Shown here piece after piece: positions 17,837-24,872 of a stretch of 64,000 nucleotides of DNA. Each line of letters opens with the position of its first letter. Within the stretch, counting starts at the first letter, position 1. The stretch covers positions 1-64,000 of the forward strand of contig JBEHYT010000022.1 of NCBI GenBank assembly GCA_048498035.1, in the 5' to 3' direction. Origin of the DNA: CADEDV01 sp048498035. Its GTDB lineage: Bacteria > Bacteroidota > Bacteroidia > Chitinophagales > Chitinophagaceae. Made by a program: the position numbers and the translations under genes. Below the pieces are notes generated by a model that searched no databases, had not been told where the DNA came from, and was given only the letters and a program-made list of their open reading frames with translations.

Positions 17837-19006
17837 TTAATTTAATTTCAGTTTTTGTAATGATCTTTTATAAAGCAGGTACGGAGTTGCTTCCCGTATC
17901 CAATTTCTTTCTTCTTCGTCAAGATGCTGTGCCGTTTCTTTCCACGACGCCTTGTGATCCAGGTATTGCAGCACCAGGCTGTCGCCGGCCAGCAGTTCAA
18001 TTGCGCTTCGCTGGTTGAATGCTTCGTAGCTGCCTTCGCGCCACATCAGTTGTGGCGTACGTTCACGGGCATAGTGGATCAGTTTGAGACTATGCGCAAG
18101 TGAGTGATAGTCGCTTCCTTTTTGCGGCAGCAGCTGTATGCCATAGCAAAGGTCGTTGGTAAATTTGTGAAACACAGGAATGAATTGCAGCGGCCTTATG
18201 AAGCAGTTGGCATCATAAGCGGGGTGTTTTTTCCGGTTCCATGCATCACTCATCACCCATTGCATCCAGGGTGCACCTACCACCTGGAATGGAAGCGTGG
18301 TGCCTCTGCCTTCACTGGCGATGGTACCTTCCCACAGACATTGGCCGCTATATAATTTGCAGGTATCGCGGGTTGGTATGTTGGGTGACGGTGGGATAAA
18401 AACCCATTCTTTTTTCTTTGGGGGAACAACCACCAGGTCCCAATCAGCCCGCAGCCGGTTGCGCAGCCAATGGCAAAGTTCTCCAAGCGTAAGGCCGTGG
18501 CGGTGTGGCAGGCCTTCGTAACCGATAAATGATGCATAGGTTGCTGAGATACGGGACCCTTCAACCTGCCGACCGGCCGGGTTTGGTTTATCCAGCACCA
18601 CTACACGGATAGACAACTGCAGGCGTGTAATTTTTTCAAAAAGCAGGGCAATGGTGTAGATGAATGTATAGTATCGTGCGCCCACATCCTGCAGGTCGAT
18701 CACCAGCGTATCGATGGACGAAAGTTGCTCGTCTGTTGCAGTATAACCATTAGCGCCGGCTGTATACAGTGAGATCCATTCCACATTTTCATCCAATTGG
18801 CGGTAAGCCTGTGTTGAATCCTGTTTTACCTGGTCCTGAAGTTCTCCAAACAATCCATGTTCCGGGATAAAAACTTTTCGAATACGCGCGTACTGCTGCA
18901 GCCAGTGAAAGGAATATCCCTGGCCGGCGTGCCAGGCGGATTGATTACAAAGTAAGCCGCAAGATTCGCTTTTTCTCAGGAAATGATATAGCGGATCTTT
19001 TTTCAT
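17837..19006 (-). CDS. DUF1343 (NamZ-like) protein within the arginine operon
   Basis: The 389-residue protein is recognisable as DUF1343 by GLLCNQSAW, VFIPEHGLFGE, IDLQDVGARYYTFIYT, VLDKPNPAGR and SFIGYEGLPHRHGLTLGEL. Characterised members (NamZ/YbbC) are exo-beta-N-acetylmuramidases that release MurNAc from peptidoglycan chains. The PEHG segment that holds the proposed catalytic Glu is kept. Unlike typical exported members, this one starts MKKDPLYHFLRKSESC with no signal peptide, so it should be cytoplasmic. It lies two bases from the argC stop and touches argD, so it is co-translated with arginine enzymes although nothing in the family explains a role there. A recycling function or recruitment to another substrate are both possible. 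Confidence 0.85.
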   Translation of the reverse strand: MKKDPLYHFLRKSESCGLLCNQSAWHAGQGYSFHWLQQYARIRKVFIPEHGLFGELQDQVKQDSTQAYRQLDENVEWISLYTAGANGYTATDEQLSSIDTLVIDLQDVGARYYTFIYTIALLFEKITRLQLSIRVVVLDKPNPAGRQVEGSRISATYASFIGYEGLPHRHGLTLGELCHWLRNRLRADWDLVVVPPKKKEWVFIPPSPNIPTRDTCKLYSGQCLWEGTIASEGRGTTLPFQVVGAPWMQWVMSDAWNRKKHPAYDANCFIRPLQFIPVFHKFTNDLCYGIQLLPQKGSDYHSLAHSLKLIHYARERTPQLMWREGSYEAFNQRSAIELLAGDSLVLQYLDHKASWKETAQHLDEEERNWIREATPYLLYKRSLQKLKLN

Positions 19007-19008
19007 GG

Positions 19009-19983
19009 CTAGAACCCTGCGGGTTTAAGGTGAAGGCCCGTTTTTTCATCAAGTCCAAAGATGATGTTCATATTTTGTACAGCCTGCCCCGATGCGCCTT
19101 TGAGCAGGTTGTCGAGCGCAGAATGAACCACCAGTTTGCTACCCGCTTTTTCAAGCTGGATAACAGCTTTATTCGTATTCACTACTTGCTTCAGGAAAAT
19201 AGGATTTTTGCTGACAATAGTGAAAGGATGACCAGTATAGAAATCCTGGTAGAGAGTATAAAGTTCTTCCAGTGAAAGGTCACAGTGCAGGGTGGAACTT
19301 ACAAAAATGCCCCGGGTGAAATCTCCGCGCCAGGGAACAAAATGGAGATCGATTGTTCCGTTGGGTTGAAGTTGCAGCAACGATTCTCCAATTTCACCCA
19401 GGTGCTGATGCGTAAGTGTTTTATAAGCCTGGATATTATTGGCGCGCCAGCTGAAATGCGATGTTGCCGTAAGTGATTGACCGGCACCGGTAGACCCGGT
19501 GATGCCGGTGGTGTAAATATCCTGCAGCAGGCCGTTTTTGGCCAGGGGCAGCAATCCCAGTTGAATGGTAGTAGCAAAGCAGCCGGGATTGGCGATATTT
19601 TGTGCGTTGCGGATGGCCGACCGGTTGAGTTCCGGTAGTCCGTACACAAACCTGCGGTTGCCGAAACTGGCATGATCGTGCAGGCGGAAATCGTTAGCCA
19701 GGTCAATAATGCGGATAGAAGAAGCGATTTCGGTTTCTGCCAGGAATTTTTGCGATTCGCCATGGCCCAGGCAGAGAAACAGTACATCGATGTCTGAAGC
19801 GATATTGCTGGTAAAGGTTAGATCTGTATCGCCAAGCAGGTCCTGGTGAATGGCATAAACAGGTTTGCCGGCATTGCTGCGACTATGAATAAATGAAATT
19901 TCCACGCCCGGGTGATTGATCAGTATTCGGATCAATTCCCCGCCTGTGTATCCTGCGCCTCCAATTATTCCAGCTTTGATCAT
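19009..19983 (-). CDS. argC: N-acyl-gamma-glutamyl-phosphate reductase
   Basis: NADPH-dependent ArgC reduces N-acylglutamyl phosphate to the semialdehyde. The protein has 324 residues: N-terminal Rossmann motif GIIGGAGYTGGELIRIL, FLCLGHGES, YGLPELNR, and the catalytic Cys in NPGCFATTIQLGLLPL. HFVPWRGDFTRGIFVS supplies the conserved His/Arg region. The C-terminal KGASGQAVQNMNIIFG is typical. It follows argG after 93 bases and precedes the DUF1343 gene by two. Confidence 0.95.
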   Translation of the reverse strand: MIKAGIIGGAGYTGGELIRILINHPGVEISFIHSRSNAGKPVYAIHQDLLGDTDLTFTSNIASDIDVLFLCLGHGESQKFLAETEIASSIRIIDLANDFRLHDHASFGNRRFVYGLPELNRSAIRNAQNIANPGCFATTIQLGLLPLAKNGLLQDIYTTGITGSTGAGQSLTATSHFSWRANNIQAYKTLTHQHLGEIGESLLQLQPNGTIDLHFVPWRGDFTRGIFVSSTLHCDLSLEELYTLYQDFYTGHPFTIVSKNPIFLKQVVNTNKAVIQLEKAGSKLVVHSALDNLLKGASGQAVQNMNIIFGLDEKTGLHLKPAGF

Positions 19984-20076
19984 AGTATGTTATTAAAAGT
20001 TGAGACTGGAAATTGCAACCCGCGATCATTGTGATCATTTGGAAAACAATCCCGGTTCTATTTTAATCTCAAGTTG

Positions 20077-21282
20077 TTATTTCCCGTTTCCTTCTTCTGT
20101 CTTTACCAGGTGGTAGATCATTGTTTGATTACCGAAGATGCGGCTAAAGCCACGTACATCATCGCCTGTGAACCCGCTGTTCATTTCACCGTATTTACCA
20201 AAGCGGCTGTTCATGAGGTCGTAGCGGGAATCTATGCCGATTACCTGGAACCGGTACGGTTGAAGTAGTACAAAAACCTCTCCGGTTACGTTTCGCTGGC
20301 TGCTTTCGAGGTATGCTTCAATATCGCGCATTACCGGGTCCAGGATCTGGCCTTCATGAAGCCAGTTTCCATAGAATTGTGCCAGTTGGTCTTTCCATTG
20401 CAGTTGCCATTTGCTGAGCACATGTTTTTCGAGGGCATGGTGTGCTTTCAGGATTACCATCGGCGCAGCTGCTTCAAATCCTACGCGTCCTTTGATGCCG
20501 ATGATGGTGTCTCCAACATGGATATCACGTCCAATTCCATAAGGGCCGGCAATGGTTTGCAGCCATTGGATAGCTTCGGAGGGGTGGTCAAAATTGTGAC
20601 CATTTACTTTTTTCAGTTCTCCTTTTTCAAAGAAAAGAGAAAGTTCTTCGCTGCCGCTTTTTGTAACCTGTGTAGGCCAGGCTTCTTCGGGCAGCAGTCC
20701 TTTGGAGGAAAGCGTTTCCCTGCCGCCTACGCTGGTTCCCCACAGGCCTTTATTGATAGAGTAAACGGCTTTGTCGAAATTCATATCAACGCCTTTCTCT
20801 TTCAAGTAAGTGATTTCCTGCTCGCGACTGAGTTTGAGGTCGCGGATGGGTGTAATGATCTGGATGCCGGGGATCATGATATGAAAGATCATATCAAAGC
20901 GAACCTGGTCGTTGCCGGCGCCGGTACTACCATGTGCTACTGCATCGGCACCCAGTTCTTTGGCGTGTTCCGCAATATGCAGTGCCTGGCTAAGGCGTTC
21001 CGCCGATACAGAGAGCGGATACGTATTATTTTTTAGCACATTACCATATACCAGGAAGCGAACGATGCTATCGTAATAGCTTCTAACTGCATTTACGGTT
21101 TTGTGGGTTTTAACACCCAGGCTATAGGCGTGTGCTTCAATCTGTTTCAGTTCTTCGTCAGAGAATCCCCCGGTGTTTACAATTACGCTGTGCACTTCAT
21201 ATCCTTCATCTTCTGAAAGGTATTTAACGCAAAACGAGGTATCTAATCCGCCGCTGAAACCGAGTACTACTTTTTTAGACAT
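20077..21282 (-). CDS. argG: Argininosuccinate synthase
   Basis: ArgG joins citrulline and aspartate with ATP to give argininosuccinate. The 401-residue protein has the N-type ATP pyrophosphatase P-loop VLGFSGGLDTSFCVKYL, the signature AHGSTGAGNDQVRFD and the citrulline/aspartate region with YSINKGLWGTSVGG. Downstream blocks include GYGIGRDIH-like PYGIGRDIHVGDTIIG. Placement near the front of the operon, ahead of the earlier pathway steps, is common in Bacteroidota. Seventeen bases separate it from the GNAT gene. Confidence 0.95.
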   Translation of the reverse strand: MSKKVVLGFSGGLDTSFCVKYLSEDEGYEVHSVIVNTGGFSDEELKQIEAHAYSLGVKTHKTVNAVRSYYDSIVRFLVYGNVLKNNTYPLSVSAERLSQALHIAEHAKELGADAVAHGSTGAGNDQVRFDMIFHIMIPGIQIITPIRDLKLSREQEITYLKEKGVDMNFDKAVYSINKGLWGTSVGGRETLSSKGLLPEEAWPTQVTKSGSEELSLFFEKGELKKVNGHNFDHPSEAIQWLQTIAGPYGIGRDIHVGDTIIGIKGRVGFEAAAPMVILKAHHALEKHVLSKWQLQWKDQLAQFYGNWLHEGQILDPVMRDIEAYLESSQRNVTGEVFVLLQPYRFQVIGIDSRYDLMNSRFGKYGEMNSGFTGDDVRGFSRIFGNQTMIYHLVKTEEGNGK

Positions 21283-21299
21283 CTTTCCGGGATCGTTGG

Positions 21300-22016
21300 T
21301 TAAAAATGAAATAAATGATAGAGGAATGATTTGGGTTTGCCGCCGTTTTCATTCCGGTCTGTTTTATCTTTTTTCAGGAAAGGGCGCAGCAATTTCCATT
21401 GTTTGAAGCGCAGGAGCCGCTCCAGTCCTTTTTCGTTTTCTTCAAAAAACTGTTTTGTTTCTTCTGGCTCGTAATGATCTTTCGGATCATAAAGCATGCC
21501 GGTGCAGAGACAGTTTTTTCGGCCTTTGCTCATCAGGATCTCGTAGTTGACACAGCTTTTGCAACCGGCCCAGAAAGCTTCGTCCTGCGTAAGTTCTGAA
21601 TAGGTAACCGGTTCATAGCCAAGTTCACTGTTGATCTTCATCACAGCCAGGCCGGTGGTAAGGCCAAATATTTTAGCAGTGGGATATTTCTGGCGCGACA
21701 GATCAAATATTTTTTTCTTGATTGATTTTGCAACGCCGCTTTTGCGGAATTCCGGTGCCACGATGAGGCCACTATTGGCCACATATTCACCATGGCTCCA
21801 GGTTTCGATGTAGCAAAAGCCTACCCATTCGTTGTGATCTGTTATGGCGATAACTGCCTTGCCTTCGTCTATTTTTTGTTCAATGTACTCCGGCGTGCGG
21901 GTGGCAATTCCGGTACCACGCGCAGCTGCAGAAGAAGCCATCTCATCAGTGATGGTCTTGGAATAAACCTTATCGGAAGCCGTAGCTACCCTGATAATTA
22001 TGTTTGAGTTGTTCAC
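21300..22016 (-). CDS. GNAT acyltransferase, candidate N-acylglutamate synthase
   Basis: First structural gene of the arginine operon: 238 residues with a GNAT fold (IVAPEFRKSGVAKSI is the acyl-CoA pyrophosphate loop; LGYEPV is a typical late motif). The operon lacks any argA or argJ, so this enzyme probably performs the missing first step, acylation of glutamate. That is an inference from position and from GNAT proteins reported for Bacteroides arginine synthesis. After the acyl-CoA core it has a Cys motif C152-x2-C155-x13-C169-x-C171, which looks like a metal site and is unusual for a GNAT. The start is GTG (22016); an in-frame TGA just upstream excludes an earlier one. Confidence 0.8.
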   Translation of the reverse strand: MNNSNIIIRVATASDKVYSKTITDEMASSAAARGTGIATRTPEYIEQKIDEGKAVIAITDHNEWVGFCYIETWSHGEYVANSGLIVAPEFRKSGVAKSIKKKIFDLSRQKYPTAKIFGLTTGLAVMKINSELGYEPVTYSELTQDEAFWAGCKSCVNYEILMSKGRKNCLCTGMLYDPKDHYEPEETKQFFEENEKGLERLLRFKQWKLLRPFLKKDKTDRNENGGKPKSFLYHLFHF

Positions 22017-22024
22017 TTGTCAAG

Positions 22025-22196
22025 AATTGAAGAAAATGGGCCACCAGTCCTGAGTTCAATTTTCCGGGAGGTCTTCACTGACAGGGGCCTTGGTGAACGG
22101 CTCGTCCTGTCAGCACACAGGGCGGCGTCGCGGGCGGGGAGAGAAAGTAAATACGTCATACCCAACAGCGTACACGCCCGTTGTAATGGGCGCGTG
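22025..22196 (-). promoter_or_regulatory. Structured leader RNA of the arginine operon (candidate attenuator)
   Basis: The roughly 240-base leader between promoter and GNAT start can form three hairpins. One is inside the leader ORF (22173-22196, CGCCC/GGGCG core). An 8-bp perfect stem (22106-22113 with 22078-22085) has a left arm containing the leader ORF stop codon. A 7-bp stem (22025-22031 with 22055-22061) lies just before the GTG. Segment 22175-22180 can instead pair with 22131-22136, the arginine codon cluster, a 6-bp alternative that would compete with the first hairpin. No stem is followed by a clean U-run, so control of translation or Rho action is as likely as intrinsic termination. 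Confidence 0.5.
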
Positions 22197-22235
22197 GAAT
22201 GCAAATTGCTTGGTATGTGTCAAACTGTTGTTCAT
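22110..22235 (-). CDS. Arginine-rich leader peptide (candidate argL)
   Basis: A 41-codon ORF begins about 22 bases after the predicted transcription start and lies entirely in the leader of the arginine operon. It ends SPRPRRRPVC, with codons CGC CCG CGA CGC CGC: four arginines within five codons, just before the stop. The stop codon falls within the left arm of a stable hairpin. That is the layout of amino-acid attenuation leaders such as those of trp and his. No other arginine occurs in the peptide. The start ATG (22235) is the first AUG of the transcript. Too short and compositionally simple to test by homology here; support comes from position, codon content and RNA folding. Confidence 0.6.
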   Translation of the reverse strand: MNNSLTHTKQFAFHAPITTGVYAVGYDVFTFSPRPRRRPVC

Positions 22236-22262
22236 CTTTACAAACAAGTCGTAACTTGAATA

Positions 22263-22297
22263 CAAATGTATAATAATAATTGAATTGCGCTCACAAA
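22263..22297 (-). promoter_or_regulatory. Promoter of the arginine operon
   Basis: On the minus strand, TTTG (22297-22294), a 23-base spacer and TACATTTG (22270-22263) fit the Bacteroidota consensus. Initiation near 22257 is expected. A 5-bp inverted repeat (CAAGT/ACTTG, 22245-22258) lies at the start site and could be an operator or a 5' hairpin. Confidence 0.65.
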
Positions 22298-22322
22298 TTT
22301 TTTGTTATAAAGCCCTATTAAC

Positions 22323-22739
22323 ATGGCTGTAACGGCAGAACAATCGTTAGCTCCGGGAGGCCGTCGGCGACGATCTTCCCTGGGACGTTTTCTCCGGCTG
22401 TTGCCGGTTATCGGCGTGCTGTTGCTTGCCGGTTTTATCTATTTCCATTATTTCTATCGTTTTGGCGCGGGTGTAAAAAGCGGCCATTTGAACTACGTTG
22501 TTCGCAAGGGCAATATCTTCAAAACCTACGAGGGGAAACTAATCCAGCAGGGTTACAAAACCAACCTGCAATCCAATGAATTTGAGTTTTCCATTGCCAA
22601 CCGGCGCCTGTATGATTCGCTGTCGATGCACAGTGGTAAGGTGTTTGACCTGCATTATATTGAATATCACGGCGCGGTGCCCTGGCGGGGCAATACACGA
22701 TACGTTGTAGACAGTATTATCGGTATGCACGATGAATAA
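22323..22739 (+). CDS. Single-pass membrane protein of unknown function
   Basis: A 138-residue protein with a basic, cytoplasmic N-terminus (GGRRRRSSLGRF), one transmembrane helix (about 24-47, LLPVIGVLLLAGFIYFHYF) and a soluble domain of about 90 residues. That domain is predicted extracytoplasmic, with NYVVRKGNIFKTYEGKLIQQG and FEFSIANRRLYDSL. Similar short proteins occur across Bacteroidota and are often mislabelled 6-phosphogluconate dehydrogenase; I see no dehydrogenase motif. It is divergent from the arginine operon and convergent with the RsmI-like gene (three bases between stops). Confidence 0.7.
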   Translation: MAVTAEQSLAPGGRRRRSSLGRFLRLLPVIGVLLLAGFIYFHYFYRFGAGVKSGHLNYVVRKGNIFKTYEGKLIQQGYKTNLQSNEFEFSIANRRLYDSLSMHSGKVFDLHYIEYHGAVPWRGNTRYVVDSIIGMHDE

Positions 22740-22742
22740 GGC

Positions 22743-23438
22743 CTAACTACCGGCGTACAGCAGGAATATGGTGGGGCGTTTATGCAAATCAGGCTTTTGC
22801 TGTTCCCATTGTTTTACGGAACGTGTTTTTACAAACTCAGTGTTGGCAGTCAGGTCCGTAGCAATGCACAGGCGTGTATCGGCATTGCAGGTTTTAAGAA
22901 TCGCATCCAGCAGTTGGTTGTTCCGGTAAGGTGTTTCAATGAAAATTTGGGTACAGTTTTGCTGGCGCGACTGCTGTTCCAGGTCGCGGAGGGATTTGTT
23001 GCGTTGTTGAGCTTCAATGGGAAGATAGCCGCAAAAGCGGAATTGCTGTCCGTTCATACCGCTGGCCATTAGCGCCAGGAGGATGGAGTTAGGCCCTACC
23101 AGCGGCTTTACCGTGGCACCTGCCTGCTGGGCAATTTCTACCAGCGCCTGGCCCGGGTCTGCCACACCCGGACAACCTGCTTCTGACAAGATACCGATGG
23201 TTTTTTGATCTTTTAGGGCCGCGCGGAACCTTGCAGCGGCGTCTTCATCGGCAACGTTTACCCATTGGCGAGTGTCAATGACGAATGATCGACTGAGTTG
23301 CTTCAGGAAACGCCGGGCCGTACGCTCATTTTCCACGAAAAAAAATTCGCAGTTCTCTGCTGCTTGAAGGATATAAGGGGGCAGGGCGTTAAGTCCGTCT
23401 GGATGGAGTATCGTAGGTAAAAGATACACGGTGCCCAT
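22743..23438 (-). CDS. RsmI-like SAM-dependent methyltransferase
   Basis: A tetrapyrrole methylase-fold protein (231 residues). The SAM-binding motif SEAGCPGVADPGQALVEIA and LVGPNSILLALMASGM correspond to the RsmI family, which 2'-O-methylates C1402 of 16S rRNA. The N-terminus (GTVYLLPTILHPDGLNALPP) differs from canonical RsmI, which begins with a glycine-rich GTLYLVATPIGN. This second Bacteroidota type may therefore have a different RNA target. It forms an operon with the EI24 gene, one base upstream. Confidence 0.8.
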   Translation of the reverse strand: MGTVYLLPTILHPDGLNALPPYILQAAENCEFFFVENERTARRFLKQLSRSFVIDTRQWVNVADEDAAARFRAALKDQKTIGILSEAGCPGVADPGQALVEIAQQAGATVKPLVGPNSILLALMASGMNGQQFRFCGYLPIEAQQRNKSLRDLEQQSRQQNCTQIFIETPYRNNQLLDAILKTCNADTRLCIATDLTANTEFVKTRSVKQWEQQKPDLHKRPTIFLLYAGS

Positions 23439-23439
23439 A

Positions 23440-24186
23440 TCAATTATTTTTTACCTGGTGAATGGTTAATGTTCCGGCAATGATAGCGTAGGCAGGTGCC
23501 ACCACGATTACGGCATGAAAAAGATAAAACAGGAAGCCATTGGCAATGGCCAACCCTTTATGCCGGCCTACCAGCCGGATGCTGGCAGAAGGAGCAAAAT
23601 TGCTTCGTGCCAGGCTGTAGTCCAGCATTGAGAACCCGAAATAATAACATTCCATTACCAGCGCAATCAGCGGTGTTATCCATCCTACCAGTGGTATGAG
23701 TGACATAAGCAGCAAACCCAGCAGGTAAATGATCTGCCAGCCAGCGTTCCGGAGGGCGAGGCGACTGCTTCGAATACAATCTTTCTTTAATTCTGCCCAA
23801 TTAAAGGAATGCTCACGTCCTTCAATAATTGCTTCTGTTTTTTCACTCAGGTAGGCAAAAACAGGTGATCCGATGATCAGTATCAGGTATTTGAAAAGCG
23901 AGAAATAGAATAATACCATCACGAGGCGCATCATCATCCCCATCATCAGGAATAGAAAGCTGAGCCAGGTGCTGCGTTCCTGTTGAAGCCAGGGTTCAAT
24001 ATGGAGCTGGTTGCTGGCCCATGTATAAACGGTGTCTGACGAACGCCAGAAAACGATCATTCCTGCAATAAAAAGAAGGGTATATATAATTCCGGGCAAA
24101 AGGATCCACTTCCAGAAGCGATGTTGCTGGATAAAGCGATGCGCCTGCGCCCAGGATTGAAATGCAATGACAATTTCTTTCAGCAA
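23440..24186 (-). CDS. EI24-domain (CysZ-like) membrane protein
   Basis: A 248-residue integral membrane protein with about four to five transmembrane helices: near residues 28-48, 75-110, 150-190 and 215-240. The EI24/CysZ family region includes SPVFAYLSEKTEAIIEG. CysZ is a sulfate permease in gamma-proteobacteria, but other members have unknown roles and this gene is not beside the sulfur operon. I therefore assign only the family. It is co-transcribed with the RsmI-like gene. Confidence 0.78.
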   Translation of the reverse strand: MLKEIVIAFQSWAQAHRFIQQHRFWKWILLPGIIYTLLFIAGMIVFWRSSDTVYTWASNQLHIEPWLQQERSTWLSFLFLMMGMMMRLVMVLFYFSLFKYLILIIGSPVFAYLSEKTEAIIEGREHSFNWAELKKDCIRSSRLALRNAGWQIIYLLGLLLMSLIPLVGWITPLIALVMECYYFGFSMLDYSLARSNFAPSASIRLVGRHKGLAIANGFLFYLFHAVIVVAPAYAIIAGTLTIHQVKNN

Positions 24187-24256
24187 AGCCTTAATTTGAG
24201 CGGTAAATATAGATGCAAATGTCCTATTCCGGGCAAGGGTTTTTAAATGTTTGCTG

Positions 24257-24868
24257 ATGAAAAAACTTCCTCTCGATTTTTACCGCCGGGACAATGTGTT
24301 GCGCATATCACGGGAACTATTGGGAAAGGTGCTGGTAACAGCTTTCGAGGATGGGCTAACTTCAGGACGAATTGTGGAAGTGGAGGCGTATGCGGGTCCG
24401 GCAGACCGGGCGTCACATGCATACAATGGCCGGCGTACGGCAAGGAATGAAGTGATGTATGCAAATGGGGGCATCGCCTATGTTTATTTTATTTATGGCA
24501 TTCATAATATGTTTAACGTGGTAACACACGGCGTGGATGTGCCGCATGCCATATTGATTCGTGCGGTGGAGCCGATAAAAGGAGTTCCGCTGATGTTGCT
24601 GCGCACCGGTAAGCAAAAGCCTGATCATAGCCTTACGCGCGGCCCTGGCAATGTGGCAAAGGCATTGGGTATTACGCGCCAGCATTCAGGAATATCCCTG
24701 CGCAGCAGGGAATTGTTTATTGCCGATGATGGCTTTACGGTAGATACGCGTGCCATCAAAGCCTCGCCGCGAATCGGGGTTGATTATGCGGGAGAGCACG
24801 CCAACTGGTTTTACAGGTTTTATATTAGCGGCAATCCGTATGTAAGTGGTAAAAAAGGCCTTCGCTAA
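24257..24868 (+). CDS. DNA-3-methyladenine glycosylase (AAG/MPG family)
   Basis: The monofunctional glycosylase removes alkylated and deaminated purines such as 3-methyladenine and hypoxanthine to start base excision repair. Motifs: FYRRDNVLRISRELLGKVL, VEVEAYAGPADRASHAY (catalytic Glu in VEAY), ARNEVMYANGGIAYVYFIYG (intercalating Tyr region) and RGPGNVAKALGI. The true start is the ATG at 24257 (203 residues); a TTG and CTG lie in frame just before it. It converges on the DAACS transporter gene with four bases between stops. Confidence 0.92.
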   Translation: MKKLPLDFYRRDNVLRISRELLGKVLVTAFEDGLTSGRIVEVEAYAGPADRASHAYNGRRTARNEVMYANGGIAYVYFIYGIHNMFNVVTHGVDVPHAILIRAVEPIKGVPLMLLRTGKQKPDHSLTRGPGNVAKALGITRQHSGISLRSRELFIADDGFTVDTRAIKASPRIGVDYAGEHANWFYRFYISGNPYVSGKKGLR

Positions 24869-24872
24869 TCGT

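Noticed and set aside
22017..22259. An 80-codon plus-strand ORF in the arginine leader and a 63-codon minus-strand ORF at 22013-22204.
   Set aside because: Both lie within the untranslated leader of the arginine operon, have biased compositions and no family resemblance. The 41-codon leader ORF in a third frame explains the region better.
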